From: JBICHN01 sp043101845
Lineage (GTDB): Bacteria; Planctomycetota; Phycisphaerae; Phycisphaerales; UBA5793
DNA length: 64,000 nt
Direction: 5' to 3'
Assembly: GCA_043101845.1 (NCBI GenBank)
Contig: JBICHN010000001.1
Span: 62,001 to 126,000 of the forward strand
A program made the translations under genes and the position numbers. The notes below the pieces were generated by a model. The model worked only from the letters and a program-made list of their open reading frames with translations. It did not search any database and was not told where the DNA came from. Below, one piece after another: positions 48,442 to 57,455 of the stretch (within the stretch, counting starts at the first letter, position 1; each line of letters starts with the position of its first letter).

Positions 48442-50025
48442 GTGATTCAACGGAATCGATTCGTCGAGTATGTCGACCGATTTCAACGCGTCCGTGCCCT
48501 CGTCGTGGGCCCGGCGACGGTCGAAATCGACATCGCGTGTTCGGTGACCCGTCTCGCCCCGGACCGCGCGATGCCGGTCTATCTCGTCGAGCGCGAGTCC
48601 GCTCATCCAGGCGGCGCCGCGCTCACCGCGACCACGCTGAGCAACCTCGGCGCCGAAGCGACGCTCCTCGCCCCGGTCGGGGTCGGAGCGCCCGGCGCGG
48701 CCCTCCGCGACGCCCTGGCCTCGAGCCGGGTCGAACTCGTGGAAGTATCGACCGCGACACGCACACCCGAACTGCTTCGGTACCTCGGCGGCGCGCAGCA
48801 ACTCATGCAGATGCGACGCGGCTGGCAGTCCGGCGCCTTCGACCAACTCGATTCGACGCTGAACGAACTGAGTCGTCGTGCGACCGACGACGGACCCCCG
48901 TTCGATGTCATCTGCATCGTCGACGGTCAGCCGCAGGCCCTGACCGCCGGTGATGTCGAGGCGATCCGGGGCTTCGCCGACCGCTGGTCGATCCCCGTGG
49001 TGCTCGATGAAGCCGGCGGATTCACCAACTGGGCCGCGGGCCGCATGGATTACCTCGTGGTCAACGACAACGAGTCGCAGCGGATCGGCCGTCGACTCGG
49101 CGCGTTCGCGGAGGATCCGGTAGATCGCGTCCGCCTGCTCAGCGAGCGGGTCGCGCCGAATGTCCTCATTTCGCTCGGTCGACGGGGTGGAGTGTCGGGT
49201 GTGCGCAACGATGGCGAAGTCGAGATCACTCCCGTGTCCACGCCGGCGCACGCGATGTCCGACCGGCGCGGTGTCGGCTATGTCTTGTCCGGCGTGTACG
49301 CGCTTGCGATCGGCGCCGGCGCCAACGCCGACGAAGCCGCGTTTCTCGCGTGCCACGCGGCAAGCGCCGCGGCGGCGGCGCCGGGGCCGAAGCAGATCGG
49401 TCGCGATGAACTGCTCAAGATCGCGTACCGCGAGATTGAATCTCAGGTCGCCGACGGGATCGAAGTGTTTGGGCGCATTGCGCGGGACCATCTGCCCGTC
49501 ATCGATCAGGCCGCCCGCCTGCTCATGCAGGCGTACACCGACGACCGGCAGGTTCTCGTCTTCGGCAACGGCGGCAGCGCCGCCGAGGCGAACCACCTCG
49601 TCACCGAACTCACCGGTCGCTTTCGGCGCAACCGGGCGTCGCTTCCCTGTATTTCCCTTTCCTCGAATGATGCGCTCGCGACCTGCATCGCGAATGACTA
49701 CGGGTTCGAGGATGTCTTCGCCCGCCAGATCGAAGCGTTCTGTCGGCCCGGGGATGTCGTGATCGGAATGTCGACAAGCGGACGATCGACGAATGTGATC
49801 CGCGCGATGGAACGAGCGCGCGAACGCGAGGCGCGGATCATCGCCTTCACCGGTGAACAGTCGGGGCCAATGCACGATCTTGCGGACCTCGTGCTCGCCG
49901 TCCCCTCCCGCTCAACGCCGCGCATTCAGGAAGCGCACCTGTTCACGATTCATGTCATGTGTGAAATGCTCGACCGTCGCGTGAACGCGGAAGGCCAGCT
50001 TCATCCTTCGGCGACGGAGATCTGA
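48442..50025 (+). CDS. Degenerate PfkB-kinase domain fused to a GmhA-like SIS isomerase
   Basis: About 527 aa. Residues 1-320 follow the ribokinase/PfkB (HldE N-domain) fold: ALVVGPATVEIDI, HPGGAALTATTLSNLGAEATLLAPVG, VVLDEAGGFTNWAAGRMDYLVVNDNES. The anion-hole GAGD motif reads GVGYVLSG near residue 277, so the catalytic base Asp is Tyr and the kinase is probably inactive. Residues 340-525 are a SIS domain of the sedoheptulose-7-phosphate isomerase (GmhA) type: VFGNGGSAAEANHLVTELTGRF and GMSTSGRSTNVIRAMERARE. GTG 48442 has GGAG 10 nt upstream; GTG 48418 is possible. The next gene, 2 nt on, encodes an intact HldA-like kinase. Confidence 0.88.
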   Translation: MIQRNRFVEYVDRFQRVRALVVGPATVEIDIACSVTRLAPDRAMPVYLVERESAHPGGAALTATTLSNLGAEATLLAPVGVGAPGAALRDALASSRVELVEVSTATRTPELLRYLGGAQQLMQMRRGWQSGAFDQLDSTLNELSRRATDDGPPFDVICIVDGQPQALTAGDVEAIRGFADRWSIPVVLDEAGGFTNWAAGRMDYLVVNDNESQRIGRRLGAFAEDPVDRVRLLSERVAPNVLISLGRRGGVSGVRNDGEVEITPVSTPAHAMSDRRGVGYVLSGVYALAIGAGANADEAAFLACHAASAAAAAPGPKQIGRDELLKIAYREIESQVADGIEVFGRIARDHLPVIDQAARLLMQAYTDDRQVLVFGNGGSAAEANHLVTELTGRFRRNRASLPCISLSSNDALATCIANDYGFEDVFARQIEAFCRPGDVVIGMSTSGRSTNVIRAMERAREREARIIAFTGEQSGPMHDLADLVLAVPSRSTPRIQEAHLFTIHVMCEMLDRRVNAEGQLHPSATEI

Positions 50026-50027
50026 CG

Positions 50028-50972
50028 ATGCCCGCCTCGGACTCAGAACGACCCGCCGCCCTCGTCATCGGTGACGCGATGGTCGACGCGTATCTCGACG
50101 CGAGACCCGTGGGTGTGTCGGACGAAGCGCCGGTCATGACGCTCGACTGGGTCGCCGTGACGCGGTCGCTCGGCGGTATGCTCAATGTCGCCCGCGCCCT
50201 CGCCGAACTCGGATTCAACACCACGACGATCGGACGCCGGGGCGACGACGAGACCAGCGCCTGGGTCGAAGAGGAGTGCGCTCGATTCGGCTTCGATTCG
50301 AAGTGGATCCACACCCCCGGCCCCACGATCGAGAAGACCCGGATCGTCGCCGACGCCGATCATCTCGCCCGCGTCGATCGAGAACAGGTCGAGCCGCTCG
50401 ACGAATCGTTCGAAGCTGAACTCGGGCGAACGATCGACGACGCCGTAGGACGAGCGGATGTGATCGTGGTCTCCGACTACGACAAGGGCTTCATGGCGCC
50501 GTGGCTCGTGGAGCGGCTGATGGCGGCCGGACGCCGACATTCCGCGCCGGTCGTCGTCGACACGAAGCCGGCCTGCATGGATCGGTATCGCGGCGCGCGA
50601 CTCCTTACCCCGAATGAATTCGAAGCGCGACAGGCCGCGGAATGGCTCGGTGAATCGACCGAGGGTGATGTCATGCGGATCGGCGAGCGACTCGTCGCGC
50701 GACTCGAGGCGGATGTGCTCGTGACGCGAGGCGCCGGCGGCATGACGCTCATTCGTCAGGACGGCCCGCCGATCGAAGCGCCGTCGGCGAACACGACGCC
50801 GGCTTCGACGAGCGGGGCGGGCGATGTCGTCCTCGCCGTCTGCGCCGCGGCGATCGCGGCCGGCGACGACGCCGACGCGATGGTGCGCCGCTCCACGCGC
50901 CTCGTCGGGCGCGCGATGTCGCGTCCGGGCACTTGTCGCATCACGCTCGATGATCTGCACGCCGAAGTTTGA
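50028..50972 (+). CDS. HldA/RfaE1-like heptose-7-phosphate kinase (PfkB family)
   Basis: 314 aa. ALVIGDAMVDAYLDARPVGVSDEAPVMTLDWVAVTRSLGGMLNVARALAELG matches RfaE domain I (D-glycero-beta-D-manno-heptose-7-phosphate kinase) at the N-terminus. VSDYDKGFMAPWLVERLMAAG, VVVDTKPACMDRYRGARLLTPNEFEA and the catalytic STSGAGDVVLAVCAAAIAAG near residue 262 are all intact. Its SIS-fused neighbour would supply the preceding isomerase step. The nucleotidyl-transferase (RfaE2) and GmhB steps must be elsewhere. A role in ADP-heptose for surface glycan is inferred. Confidence 0.88.
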   Translation: MPASDSERPAALVIGDAMVDAYLDARPVGVSDEAPVMTLDWVAVTRSLGGMLNVARALAELGFNTTTIGRRGDDETSAWVEEECARFGFDSKWIHTPGPTIEKTRIVADADHLARVDREQVEPLDESFEAELGRTIDDAVGRADVIVVSDYDKGFMAPWLVERLMAAGRRHSAPVVVDTKPACMDRYRGARLLTPNEFEARQAAEWLGESTEGDVMRIGERLVARLEADVLVTRGAGGMTLIRQDGPPIEAPSANTTPASTSGAGDVVLAVCAAAIAAGDDADAMVRRSTRLVGRAMSRPGTCRITLDDLHAEV

Positions 50973-51071
50973 GAATCGCGGCCCTTCCCCGTGTGGAGCC
51001 CGAGCGGGTCATCGGTACGATCTCCGCGCGATTGCTTCCCCCCCCGACCTCACATCAGAAAGACCGGATTC

Positions 51072-52484
51072 ATGGCCGATACGCGAACGGAACGAGATTC
51101 GATGGGTGATATGACCGTCCCGGCCGACGCGCTGTACGGCGCCTCGACGCAACGGGCGGTCGAGAACTTTCCGATCGCCGGCCGTCCGGTCCCCCGCGAG
51201 GTCATCCACGCGTTCGGTCGCCTCAAGCGCGCCTGCGCCGAGACGAACGAATCGCTCGGACTACTTGATGAGAAGCGCGCGAAGCTCATCGTTCGCGCCT
51301 GTGACTCGATCGCGAAAGGCGAGCACGACCGGCACTTCCCGGTCGATGTCTTCCAGACCGGGTCCGGCACGAGTACGAACATGAATGTGAACGAGGTCGT
51401 CGCGAACCTCTGCGCGCAGTACCAGAAAAAGCCGATCGGTTCGCGCGACCACAAGGGCGCCGTCCACCCGAACGATCATGTCAACATGGGTCAGTCGTCG
51501 AACGACACCTTTCCGACGGCCATGCAGATCGCCGGCGCGATGAAGATTCGTGAAGAGCTCATCCCCGCCTTGAAACGCCTGCAGAAGTCGCTGGAGAAGA
51601 AGGCGAAGAAGTTCGACCGGATTGTGAAGATCGGCCGCACGCATCTCATGGACGCGACGCCGATTCGACTCGGCCAGGAGTTCAGCGGCTACGCGGCCCA
51701 GGCGGAGTATTCGGTGACCCGCGCCGAGCGGGCGCTCAACCGCCTTGCGGAAAATCTTCCGATCGGCGGCACCGCGGTCGGCACGGGCATCAACACGCAC
51801 AAGCAGTTCGGAAAGAAGGTCGCGTCGGCGCTATCGAAGTCGACGAAAGTGAAGTTCTCCGAAGCGCCGAATCATTTCGAAGCCCAGGCGACCCGCGACT
51901 GCTGTGTCGAAGCGTCGGGCGAGCTGCGCACGATCGCGGTTTCACTCTCAAAGATCGCGAACGACATTCGCTGGCTCGGCTCCGGACCGCGATGCGGCCT
52001 CTTCGAACTCGCTCTGCCTGCAATTCAGCCGGGTTCGTCGATCATGCCGGGCAAGGTAAACCCGGTGATCTGCGAATCCGTCGTGCAGGTGTCTTGCCAG
52101 GTGATCGGTCACGACGCGGCGATCACCGCCGGCGGGTTCGGCGGCGTCGGCTCGCTGCTCGAACTCAATGTGGCCATGCCGATGATGGCCGACAACCTCA
52201 TCGCCATGATCGGGCTGCTCGCGAACGCGTCGAATGTCTTCGTCGACCGGCTCATCGACGGCCTCGAGGTGAACAAGGAGATCGCGACCGGATTCGTCGA
52301 GCGCTCCCTCATGCTCGGAACGAAGCTCGCGCCGGTCATCGGCTATGACGAAGCCGCCGCGGTCGCGAAGGGCGCGTTCAAGGAGAACAAGACGATCCGT
52401 GAGTACTGCCTCGAGCACGACATTCTCGACGCCCGAAAGCTCGACGAACTGCTCGACGCCCGGTCGATGACCGATCCCTCGTAA
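51072..52484 (+). CDS. fumC: Fumarate hydratase class II
   Basis: Interconverts fumarate and malate in the TCA cycle. 470 aa. MGDMTVPADALYGASTQRAVENFPIAG start, QTGSGTSTNMNVNEVVANL, HVNMGQSSNDTFPTAMQI, IGRTHLMDATPIRLGQEFSGYA and the signature GSSIMPGKVNPVICESV with the catalytic Ser/Lys. In class II enzymes GSSIMPGKVNP is invariant, as here. Ser-Ser-Asn after MGQ is also normal. ATG 51072 (MADTRTERDS) matches the usual length; the upstream extension is not conserved-looking. Confidence 0.96.
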   Translation: MADTRTERDSMGDMTVPADALYGASTQRAVENFPIAGRPVPREVIHAFGRLKRACAETNESLGLLDEKRAKLIVRACDSIAKGEHDRHFPVDVFQTGSGTSTNMNVNEVVANLCAQYQKKPIGSRDHKGAVHPNDHVNMGQSSNDTFPTAMQIAGAMKIREELIPALKRLQKSLEKKAKKFDRIVKIGRTHLMDATPIRLGQEFSGYAAQAEYSVTRAERALNRLAENLPIGGTAVGTGINTHKQFGKKVASALSKSTKVKFSEAPNHFEAQATRDCCVEASGELRTIAVSLSKIANDIRWLGSGPRCGLFELALPAIQPGSSIMPGKVNPVICESVVQVSCQVIGHDAAITAGGFGGVGSLLELNVAMPMMADNLIAMIGLLANASNVFVDRLIDGLEVNKEIATGFVERSLMLGTKLAPVIGYDEAAAVAKGAFKENKTIREYCLEHDILDARKLDELLDARSMTDPS

Positions 52485-52508
52485 GGCGCCGCTCGCGCCT
52501 CGCCGCGT

Positions 52509-53555
52509 TCAGCAGAGCGACGCCTGTCGAGCGTCCGCGGCATCGGTTGGCAATACGAGACCGGGCCAGCGCTCACCGGACCGGGCCGCGAGATATCCGT
52601 ACGCGAACGCGAGCCGCTTCAACGGCAGATGCGCTTCGTATTCGCTGGCGATCCAGTCGTCCGGCTCGTCGTCCTCGATGACTTCCCGACCGAGTGCGAC
52701 GAATCGCGCGAGAAGGTCGCGCTCGTTCCTGGAGGCTTCGGCGACGAAGGATTCGACGCGCTCCCATTCTGAATCGGCCCGCAGATCGCTCCGGAAAGTC
52801 GCCTGCGCGCACTCCGGCGCCGCGACCGCGAATCCGAACGCGGAATAACCGAGCCGCCGCTCACGGTCGAGGTATCCGAACGGCGTATAGCGATGGTTGT
52901 GCGGCGCCGCCGCGTCCGGTCGGTAGAGCGTGGGGGCTCCCAGTTCGCGTTCGACTCGAAAGGCGAGTTCCAGATCTTCAAAACAGCAGTTCGCGATGAC
53001 TTCGGTGAAACCACCGACTCCGTCAACGGCCGACCGGGGGATTGACAGATTCAGATTCCACGCATGGCGATACCCCCAGTCGCGGGACCGATCGGTCTCG
53101 CCGGCCATCTGGTCGTAGAAGAAGATCATCGAGCTTCGGGCGAGCAGTCGGTCGAACCGCGTCTCCCCGTCGGGCGTCACCCAGGGCGAATGACCAAGGA
53201 TCATCGCGACGCCGTCGACTTCCGCGTGCGCTTCCGCATGCTTCGCGAGCAGGTCGGCGTCAGGTTCGACATCGTCATTCAGGAAGAGCAGTGTCTCACC
53301 GCGCGCTCGATCAATGAGTCGGTTCTTGACCCCCGCGATGCCGACACGAGGACACTCCACGATCACGAGTGTCGGACGCCCGTTCGCTTCGAACTCGGTG
53401 AGCGCCGCTCGGGACTCCCGGTCGGGCCCGTCGATTCCGACGAGGACCTCGAACCGCTCGCGGGGGAGCGTCTGCCGGCTCAGCCGGTCGAGACAGGCTG
53501 CGAGTTTCGCCGGTCGGCCGCGTGTGGGGATGATGACGCTGATCGAGGGTCGCAT
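52509..53555 (-). CDS. Family 2 glycosyltransferase
   Basis: 348 aa, GT-A fold. SISVIIPTRGRPAKLAACLDRLSRQTLP and VLVGIDGPDRES are the nucleotide-sugar binding start. GETLLFLNDDVEPDADLLAKH supplies the DxD-like DDV metal site. The acceptor region has GYRHAWNLNLSIPRSAVDGVGGFTEVI and CFEDLELAFRVERELGAPTLY, where the E-D near the C-terminal half fits the catalytic base. No membrane span is seen. It likely adds a sugar to an exported polysaccharide or glycoprotein, but the substrate is open. Divergent from the PilZ gene. Confidence 0.9.
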   Translation of the reverse strand: MRPSISVIIPTRGRPAKLAACLDRLSRQTLPRERFEVLVGIDGPDRESRAALTEFEANGRPTLVIVECPRVGIAGVKNRLIDRARGETLLFLNDDVEPDADLLAKHAEAHAEVDGVAMILGHSPWVTPDGETRFDRLLARSSMIFFYDQMAGETDRSRDWGYRHAWNLNLSIPRSAVDGVGGFTEVIANCCFEDLELAFRVERELGAPTLYRPDAAAPHNHRYTPFGYLDRERRLGYSAFGFAVAAPECAQATFRSDLRADSEWERVESFVAEASRNERDLLARFVALGREVIEDDEPDDWIASEYEAHLPLKRLAFAYGYLAARSGERWPGLVLPTDAADARQASLC

Positions 53556-53707
53556 GGTTGACGGTCCTGCGCGGCGCCCGGCGTTCCGGGCGGGAGATTC
53601 CCGAGAGAAAATGAGTCGATTTCGATCGTGGTCGCGAAACCCGGGGTCCGAAGGGTCCGATACGACGCATGGCTCGGTCGAAGCCCGAATCTGAAGAAAG
53701 GCCCGCC

Positions 53708-54067
53708 ATGCCGCCGCGTCTCGTCCCGTCCACTGAGTCCCCGTCGCGCTCCGATCGCCGCAGACATCCTCGGCGAATCGAGATTCATCCGGCCAAAATC
53801 TACGACGGTCGCGCCGAGCGCTTCTTCGCCGGCGAGACGGCCAATGTCTCGGAGAGCGGCGCGCTGCTCAAAGTCGCCCGGACCATGCCGATCCACGCCG
53901 GCGTCGAGATCGAAGTCGGTGTCGATGTGAGTCGCGACGGCATACTGAGCCGACGCTCCTTCCTTCCCGCGCAAGTCGTGCGGGTGACCCCGATCGATCG
54001 ATTCTCCCAGGCGATCGCCGTCCGGTTCAAGGAGTTGAACCAGGCGACCGCGCTGAAAGCCGCTTGA
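53708..54067 (+). CDS. PilZ-domain protein (c-di-GMP-binding type)
   Basis: 119 aa. The cyclic-di-GMP contact motifs are visible: RSDRRRHPRR (RxxxR) and the (D/N)xSxxG pattern in GETANVSESGALLKVART. The remaining beta-barrel strands (GVEIEVGVDV, FLPAQVVRVTPID, AIAVRFKEL) match the domain. It is a single-domain PilZ protein, so it may act by binding another protein when c-di-GMP is present. ATG 53708 is used because AAAGG lies 6 nt before it; an earlier in-frame ATG at 53669 is possible. Confidence 0.88.
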   Translation: MPPRLVPSTESPSRSDRRRHPRRIEIHPAKIYDGRAERFFAGETANVSESGALLKVARTMPIHAGVEIEVGVDVSRDGILSRRSFLPAQVVRVTPIDRFSQAIAVRFKELNQATALKAA

Positions 54068-54075
54068 AACCGGCT

Positions 54076-54118
54076 GACGCCCGGGTCGCCACGGAGGGCG
54101 ATCCGGGCGTCTTCTTCT
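54076..54118 (+). terminator. Rho-independent terminator of the PilZ gene
   Basis: GACGCCCGG (54076-54084) with CCGGGCGTC (54103-54111), extended inward by further pairs (stem to 54090/54097) around a 6-nt loop, followed by TTCTTCT. The long stem compensates for the modest T-run. It begins 8 nt after the stop. Confidence 0.7.
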
Positions 54119-54138
54119 CTCATCCCGGAACACGCGGC

Positions 54139-55620
54139 TTACTGCACGATGGACTCGACGACATTCGTCGTGTTCCCGTCTTCAAGCGCCTGCAACCAGA
54201 CGGTTCGACCGCGGGCATTGCCCGGAACGGTCCGCACGATCGACGCGACGCCGCTCCCGCTCGCGGTCGCGCTGCCCGCGAGCGTTGGTCGATCAAGAGC
54301 GACCGTTACCCCGAGCGCCGGCACCGACTGCTCACCCGTTCCGGTCAGGCTGTAGATGAAGTAGACGCGCTCCCCGGCCGTGGCGCCGGTGACGCGAAGG
54401 GTCGCCGATTCATTCGCGACGAGCGCCGTCGTCTGCAGGCGCATCGCGGCGACCATGCGGAAGATCTCTCCGCCGAGCAGATCGCAGATGAGCAGTTCAC
54501 CGTCCGAATCGAGTCCGAAAGAAGACGGCGATCGAACGGCGCGCCCGCTGATCGATTGAAACTCCGTGGTTCGCTCGGTGAACTCCGTAAGGTTGACGCC
54601 GTCGTACAGGAACGACCAGTATCGGTCAGCGCAGTAGTCGCCGAAGAAATAGGTTCCGTGCAGCAGCGGAAACGCGACGCCGTGGTAGACGAACCCACCG
54701 GTGACCGAACAGCCGTTCGCTCCATGGGCGTAGTCGTAGACCGGATCGGTGAGCACGCCACCCGGATCACAGTTCTGCTGAGGAGAGAAGCAACTGAAAC
54801 CCTCCTTGATCGGCCATCCGAAGTTAAGGCCGCCCACACCCTCGGGCAGCACGGTGATCTCCTCGAAGTCAGCCGCGCCGACATCGCCGATGTACAGGTC
54901 GCCGGTCGCCGAATCCATCGAGGAGCGCCACGGATTCCGCAGGCCGTAGGCGTAGACCTCGGGGAGCGCGTTCGGATCGTTGATGAACGGATTGTCGGGG
55001 GGAATGGCGAACGGCAACTGCGAGTCGACATCGAGTCGAAGCACCTTGCCGTACGGCTCACCGATGTCCTGCGCCTTGTTCTCCGGATCGCGTCCGGGTG
55101 TGCCGCCGTCGCCGGTCGTGATGTAGAGGTACCCGTCGAACGGTCCAAAGCTCAAGGTGCCGCTGTTATGGTTGTGGCGCGGCTGGTCGTACGAGTAGAT
55201 GATCACGCCGGTCGACGGATCGGCGACATCCGGATTCGACGACGACACGGTGTAACGCTCAATGACCGTCGCAATCGTGAGGTCGGAGTAGGTCACATAG
55301 AACCACCCGTTCGTTTCGTAGTCCGGATGAAAAGCGAGATGGAGCAACCCGAGCTCGTTCGCGAAGGCGCCGAGCAACGGGCTCAGATCGAGAAACGGCT
55401 GCGCGAGCACCTGTCCGTCCTTGATGATCCGGATGAACCCGGTATCGCGCTCGAGTACGAAGATCCGATTCGTGCCGTCGGGCGCCGCGGTCGCGTAGGT
55501 CGGGTTGTCAAACCCCTCTGCGACGAGTTCGGTCGTGAGTCGCTGGGCGTTCGCTGCGGGGGACACTCCGCCGGACAGTGTCGCCGCGAACAGCATCAGC
55601 GTGGCAGCGCGGGTATACAT
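54139..55620 (-). CDS. Exported PQQ-dependent aldose/sorbosone dehydrogenase-like protein
   Basis: 493 aa with signal (TLMLFAATLSGGVSPAANAQ). The beta-propeller of soluble glucose/aldose sugar dehydrogenases is clear: ELGLLHLAFHPDYETNGWFYVTYSD, YDQPRHNHNSGTLSFGPFDGYLYITTGDGG, GKVLRLDVDSQ, YAYGLRNPWRSSMDSATGDLYIGDVG. RHNHNSG holds the His expected at the PQQ active site, and R-N-P-W the calcium/PQQ neighbourhood. Extra ~90 C-terminal residues after EIFRM form a beta-rich domain not normal for the family. Cysteines (SCFSPQQNC, CSV, DYC) could form disulfides. A leader hairpin and GGAAAGG precede the ATG. Confidence 0.85.
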   Translation of the reverse strand: MYTRAATLMLFAATLSGGVSPAANAQRLTTELVAEGFDNPTYATAAPDGTNRIFVLERDTGFIRIIKDGQVLAQPFLDLSPLLGAFANELGLLHLAFHPDYETNGWFYVTYSDLTIATVIERYTVSSSNPDVADPSTGVIIYSYDQPRHNHNSGTLSFGPFDGYLYITTGDGGTPGRDPENKAQDIGEPYGKVLRLDVDSQLPFAIPPDNPFINDPNALPEVYAYGLRNPWRSSMDSATGDLYIGDVGAADFEEITVLPEGVGGLNFGWPIKEGFSCFSPQQNCDPGGVLTDPVYDYAHGANGCSVTGGFVYHGVAFPLLHGTYFFGDYCADRYWSFLYDGVNLTEFTERTTEFQSISGRAVRSPSSFGLDSDGELLICDLLGGEIFRMVAAMRLQTTALVANESATLRVTGATAGERVYFIYSLTGTGEQSVPALGVTVALDRPTLAGSATASGSGVASIVRTVPGNARGRTVWLQALEDGNTTNVVESIVQ

Positions 55621-55635
55621 CGTGATCGCCTTTCC

Positions 55636-55658
55636 GGAGCGAGACTGAAGGTCGCTCC
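55636..55658 (-). promoter_or_regulatory. Inverted repeat in the leader of the sugar dehydrogenase gene
   Basis: GGAGCGA / TCGCTCC, 7-base arms with a 9-nt loop, just upstream of the GGAAAGG Shine-Dalgarno. It may be an operator or an mRNA stem that limits ribosome access. A candidate -10 (TATTCT) lies at 55667-55672. Confidence 0.4.
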
Positions 55659-55666
55659 AACCCCTA

Positions 55667-55672
55667 AGAATA
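55667..55672 (-). promoter_or_regulatory. Candidate -10 element of the sugar dehydrogenase gene
   Basis: TATTCT on the minus strand, four of six matches to TATAAT. A start about 7 nt downstream gives a leader of roughly 40 nt that contains the inverted repeat at 55636-55658. Confidence 0.35.
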
Positions 55673-55705
55673 CATCATGTCTTCGCGTCGGCGCGATCTC
55701 GCGGG

Positions 55706-56374
55706 CTAGCCGGCTTCGAGGGCGGCCGTCGCCGCCGCCGCCGGATCGAAGTCGCCCCAGGTGACATCGGTCCGCTCGAGCGCTTCCTTCAACCGGCGGC
55801 TGTAGAGGGGCCGACTCACCTCCTCACATCCGAACTGATCGAGGTGCGGGTTCCAGAACTGGGCGTCAAAGAGCCGGTACCCGCGGCGCCGCAGGTGCCC
55901 AACGAGGCTCGCCAGGGCGATTTTCGACGCGCCGTCGCCTCCCCGATCGGGCCGGCAGAACATCGACTCCCCAAAGAACGCGGCGTGAATGGACACGCCG
56001 TAAATGCCCCCGACGAGTTCATCCTCCCGCCACGCTTCGACGGAATGCGCCCAGCCGAGTTCATGGAGTCGCGTATACGCCTCGATGATCTCGTCGCTGA
56101 TCCAGGTGTCCGAATCCTCACTTCGAGGCATGGCGCACCCGAGCATGACCTTGGCGAACGCCGAGTCGGCGGAAATGCGAAAGGGCTCCTGGCGAATCGT
56201 CTTCCGCAATCGACGAGGGATATGAAAGCGGTCGATCGGAAGAATGCCCCGACGCTCGGCGCTGTACCACCGCACCACGCCCGTCCGCGAATCGGCCATT
56301 GGGAACAACCCGCGGCAATAGGCTGACAGAAGCGTCTCGGGTTCGAGCATCCGGGTGTTAAGCGGGGTCGACAT
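55706..56374 (-). CDS. aat: Leucyl/phenylalanyl-tRNA--protein transferase
   Basis: Adds Leu or Phe to N-terminal Lys/Arg of proteins, marking them for ClpS/ClpAP (N-end rule). 222 aa. AYCRGLFPMADSRTGVVRWYSAERRGILPIDRFHIPRRLRKTIRQEPF is the family hallmark, followed by DTWISDEIIEAYTRLHELGWAHSVEAWREDELVGGIYGVSIHAAFFGESMF and RLFDAQFWNPHLDQFG. All conserved residues I know of seem intact. It runs opposite the PEP-CTERM gene. Confidence 0.96.
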   Translation of the reverse strand: MSTPLNTRMLEPETLLSAYCRGLFPMADSRTGVVRWYSAERRGILPIDRFHIPRRLRKTIRQEPFRISADSAFAKVMLGCAMPRSEDSDTWISDEIIEAYTRLHELGWAHSVEAWREDELVGGIYGVSIHAAFFGESMFCRPDRGGDGASKIALASLVGHLRRRGYRLFDAQFWNPHLDQFGCEEVSRPLYSRRLKEALERTDVTWGDFDPAAAATAALEAG

Positions 56375-56552
56375 CGGTCAAAGAATCGAAAAAACGGCCG
56401 TCGTTCAGGCAGTTCGGGCTTGCCCTCACCACTGACTCCGCGATACTGGCATGGCTCAGCGTGGGGTCGCCGGCCCATTCTAGTGGCTGGTCACTCGCGG
56501 AAACGCCTTGATCGAATTCGTAATCCGCAGTCCGTTGGAGGAGAAGAAAGAA

Positions 56553-57284
56553 ATGAACATGCGTCGTGGCGTGAATGTCGCCGCGCTCGTCGCCGGTCTT
56601 GCGATCGGCGGGGTGGCGTCGGCGGACATTCTTCTGACCAGTTTCGAGGACCCGGGCGTTTTCCCGGGCGTCCAGTATGTCGACCTCGGCGATCCGCTCG
56701 TCGACCACCCCCTCGCGAACAACCCCGGCGAGCCCTTCGTGAACTGGGCGATGACCGGAACCGAGATCGGGTTCTCCTCGGCGTACTTCAACACCCGCAA
56801 CGATGTCGGCCTCACCGACGGCGACTTCGTCGGCGTCACCGACTTCACGGGGACCGTCGGCTCGTACACGAACGGCAGCCAGGGCTTCCAGATGCAGGAC
56901 GCCGACGGCGCCATGGAGATGACGACCGACAGCTTCGCGATCGACGCCGTCTTCTCGACGCTCGCCGTCGACATCTACATCCGTGAAACCGGCTGGGAAG
57001 CCGAAGACCTCGTCAAGGTCACCGTCTTCGCGGACAACACGGAGCTCACGCTTCTCGACACGACCGGCTCGGACATCGACGACCTCGGCATCGAAGGCTC
57101 GTGGATGACGCTCACGATTGACCTGAGCGCGTACACCAATGCCGCCGCGGTCTTCCGGCTCGACAGCAATTCGAGCAGCGAAGAGCTGTACATCGACAAC
57201 ATCCGTCTCGTGCCGTCGCCCGCGAGCTTCGCGCTTCTGGGCCTCGGGCTCGCCGGAGCCGGACTCCGCCGTCGTCGCGCCTGA
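56553..57284 (+). CDS. Secreted protein with PEP-CTERM-like sorting tail
   Basis: 243 aa. Signal VAALVAGLAIGGVASA after MNMRRGVN. The C-terminus RLVPSPASFALLGLGLAGAGLRRRR has the form of a PEP-CTERM/exosortase recognition tail: Pro-containing motif (VPSP in place of VPEP), hydrophobic span, Arg cluster. The body is beta-rich and acidic (LLTSFEDPGVFPGVQYVDLGDPLVDHP, TLTIDLSAYTNAAAVFRLDSNSSSEELYIDNIRLV), like other surface proteins sorted this way. The likely start is ATG 56553, with GGAGGAG 8 nt upstream; an earlier in-frame ATG has no such site. Sorting by an exosortase is inferred; no exosortase gene is in the window. A terminator follows. Confidence 0.88.
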   Translation: MNMRRGVNVAALVAGLAIGGVASADILLTSFEDPGVFPGVQYVDLGDPLVDHPLANNPGEPFVNWAMTGTEIGFSSAYFNTRNDVGLTDGDFVGVTDFTGTVGSYTNGSQGFQMQDADGAMEMTTDSFAIDAVFSTLAVDIYIRETGWEAEDLVKVTVFADNTELTLLDTTGSDIDDLGIEGSWMTLTIDLSAYTNAAAVFRLDSNSSSEELYIDNIRLVPSPASFALLGLGLAGAGLRRRRA

Positions 57285-57321
57285 GCGCGGACCCGGCCCG
57301 GAGACTGGTGATCAGATCATG

Positions 57322-57359
57322 ACGAGAGCGTCGCGTTTCGCGCGGCGCTCTCGTTCTTT
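57322..57359 (+). terminator. Rho-independent terminator of the PEP-CTERM protein gene
   Basis: ACGAGAGCG (57322-57330) with CGCTCTCGT (57346-57354), extended by five more pairs (one G-T) around a TTTCG loop, then TCTTT. It lies 38 nt after the stop. Confidence 0.75.
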
Positions 57360-57455
57360 GCGCGGCGACACCCTCTGACCCCAATACAATTCACGCCCGG
57401 GAAGCCGGAAGCCCGGGCGGCGGGCGGGCGGTCAGTCGACAGGAGCGACAGGTTC

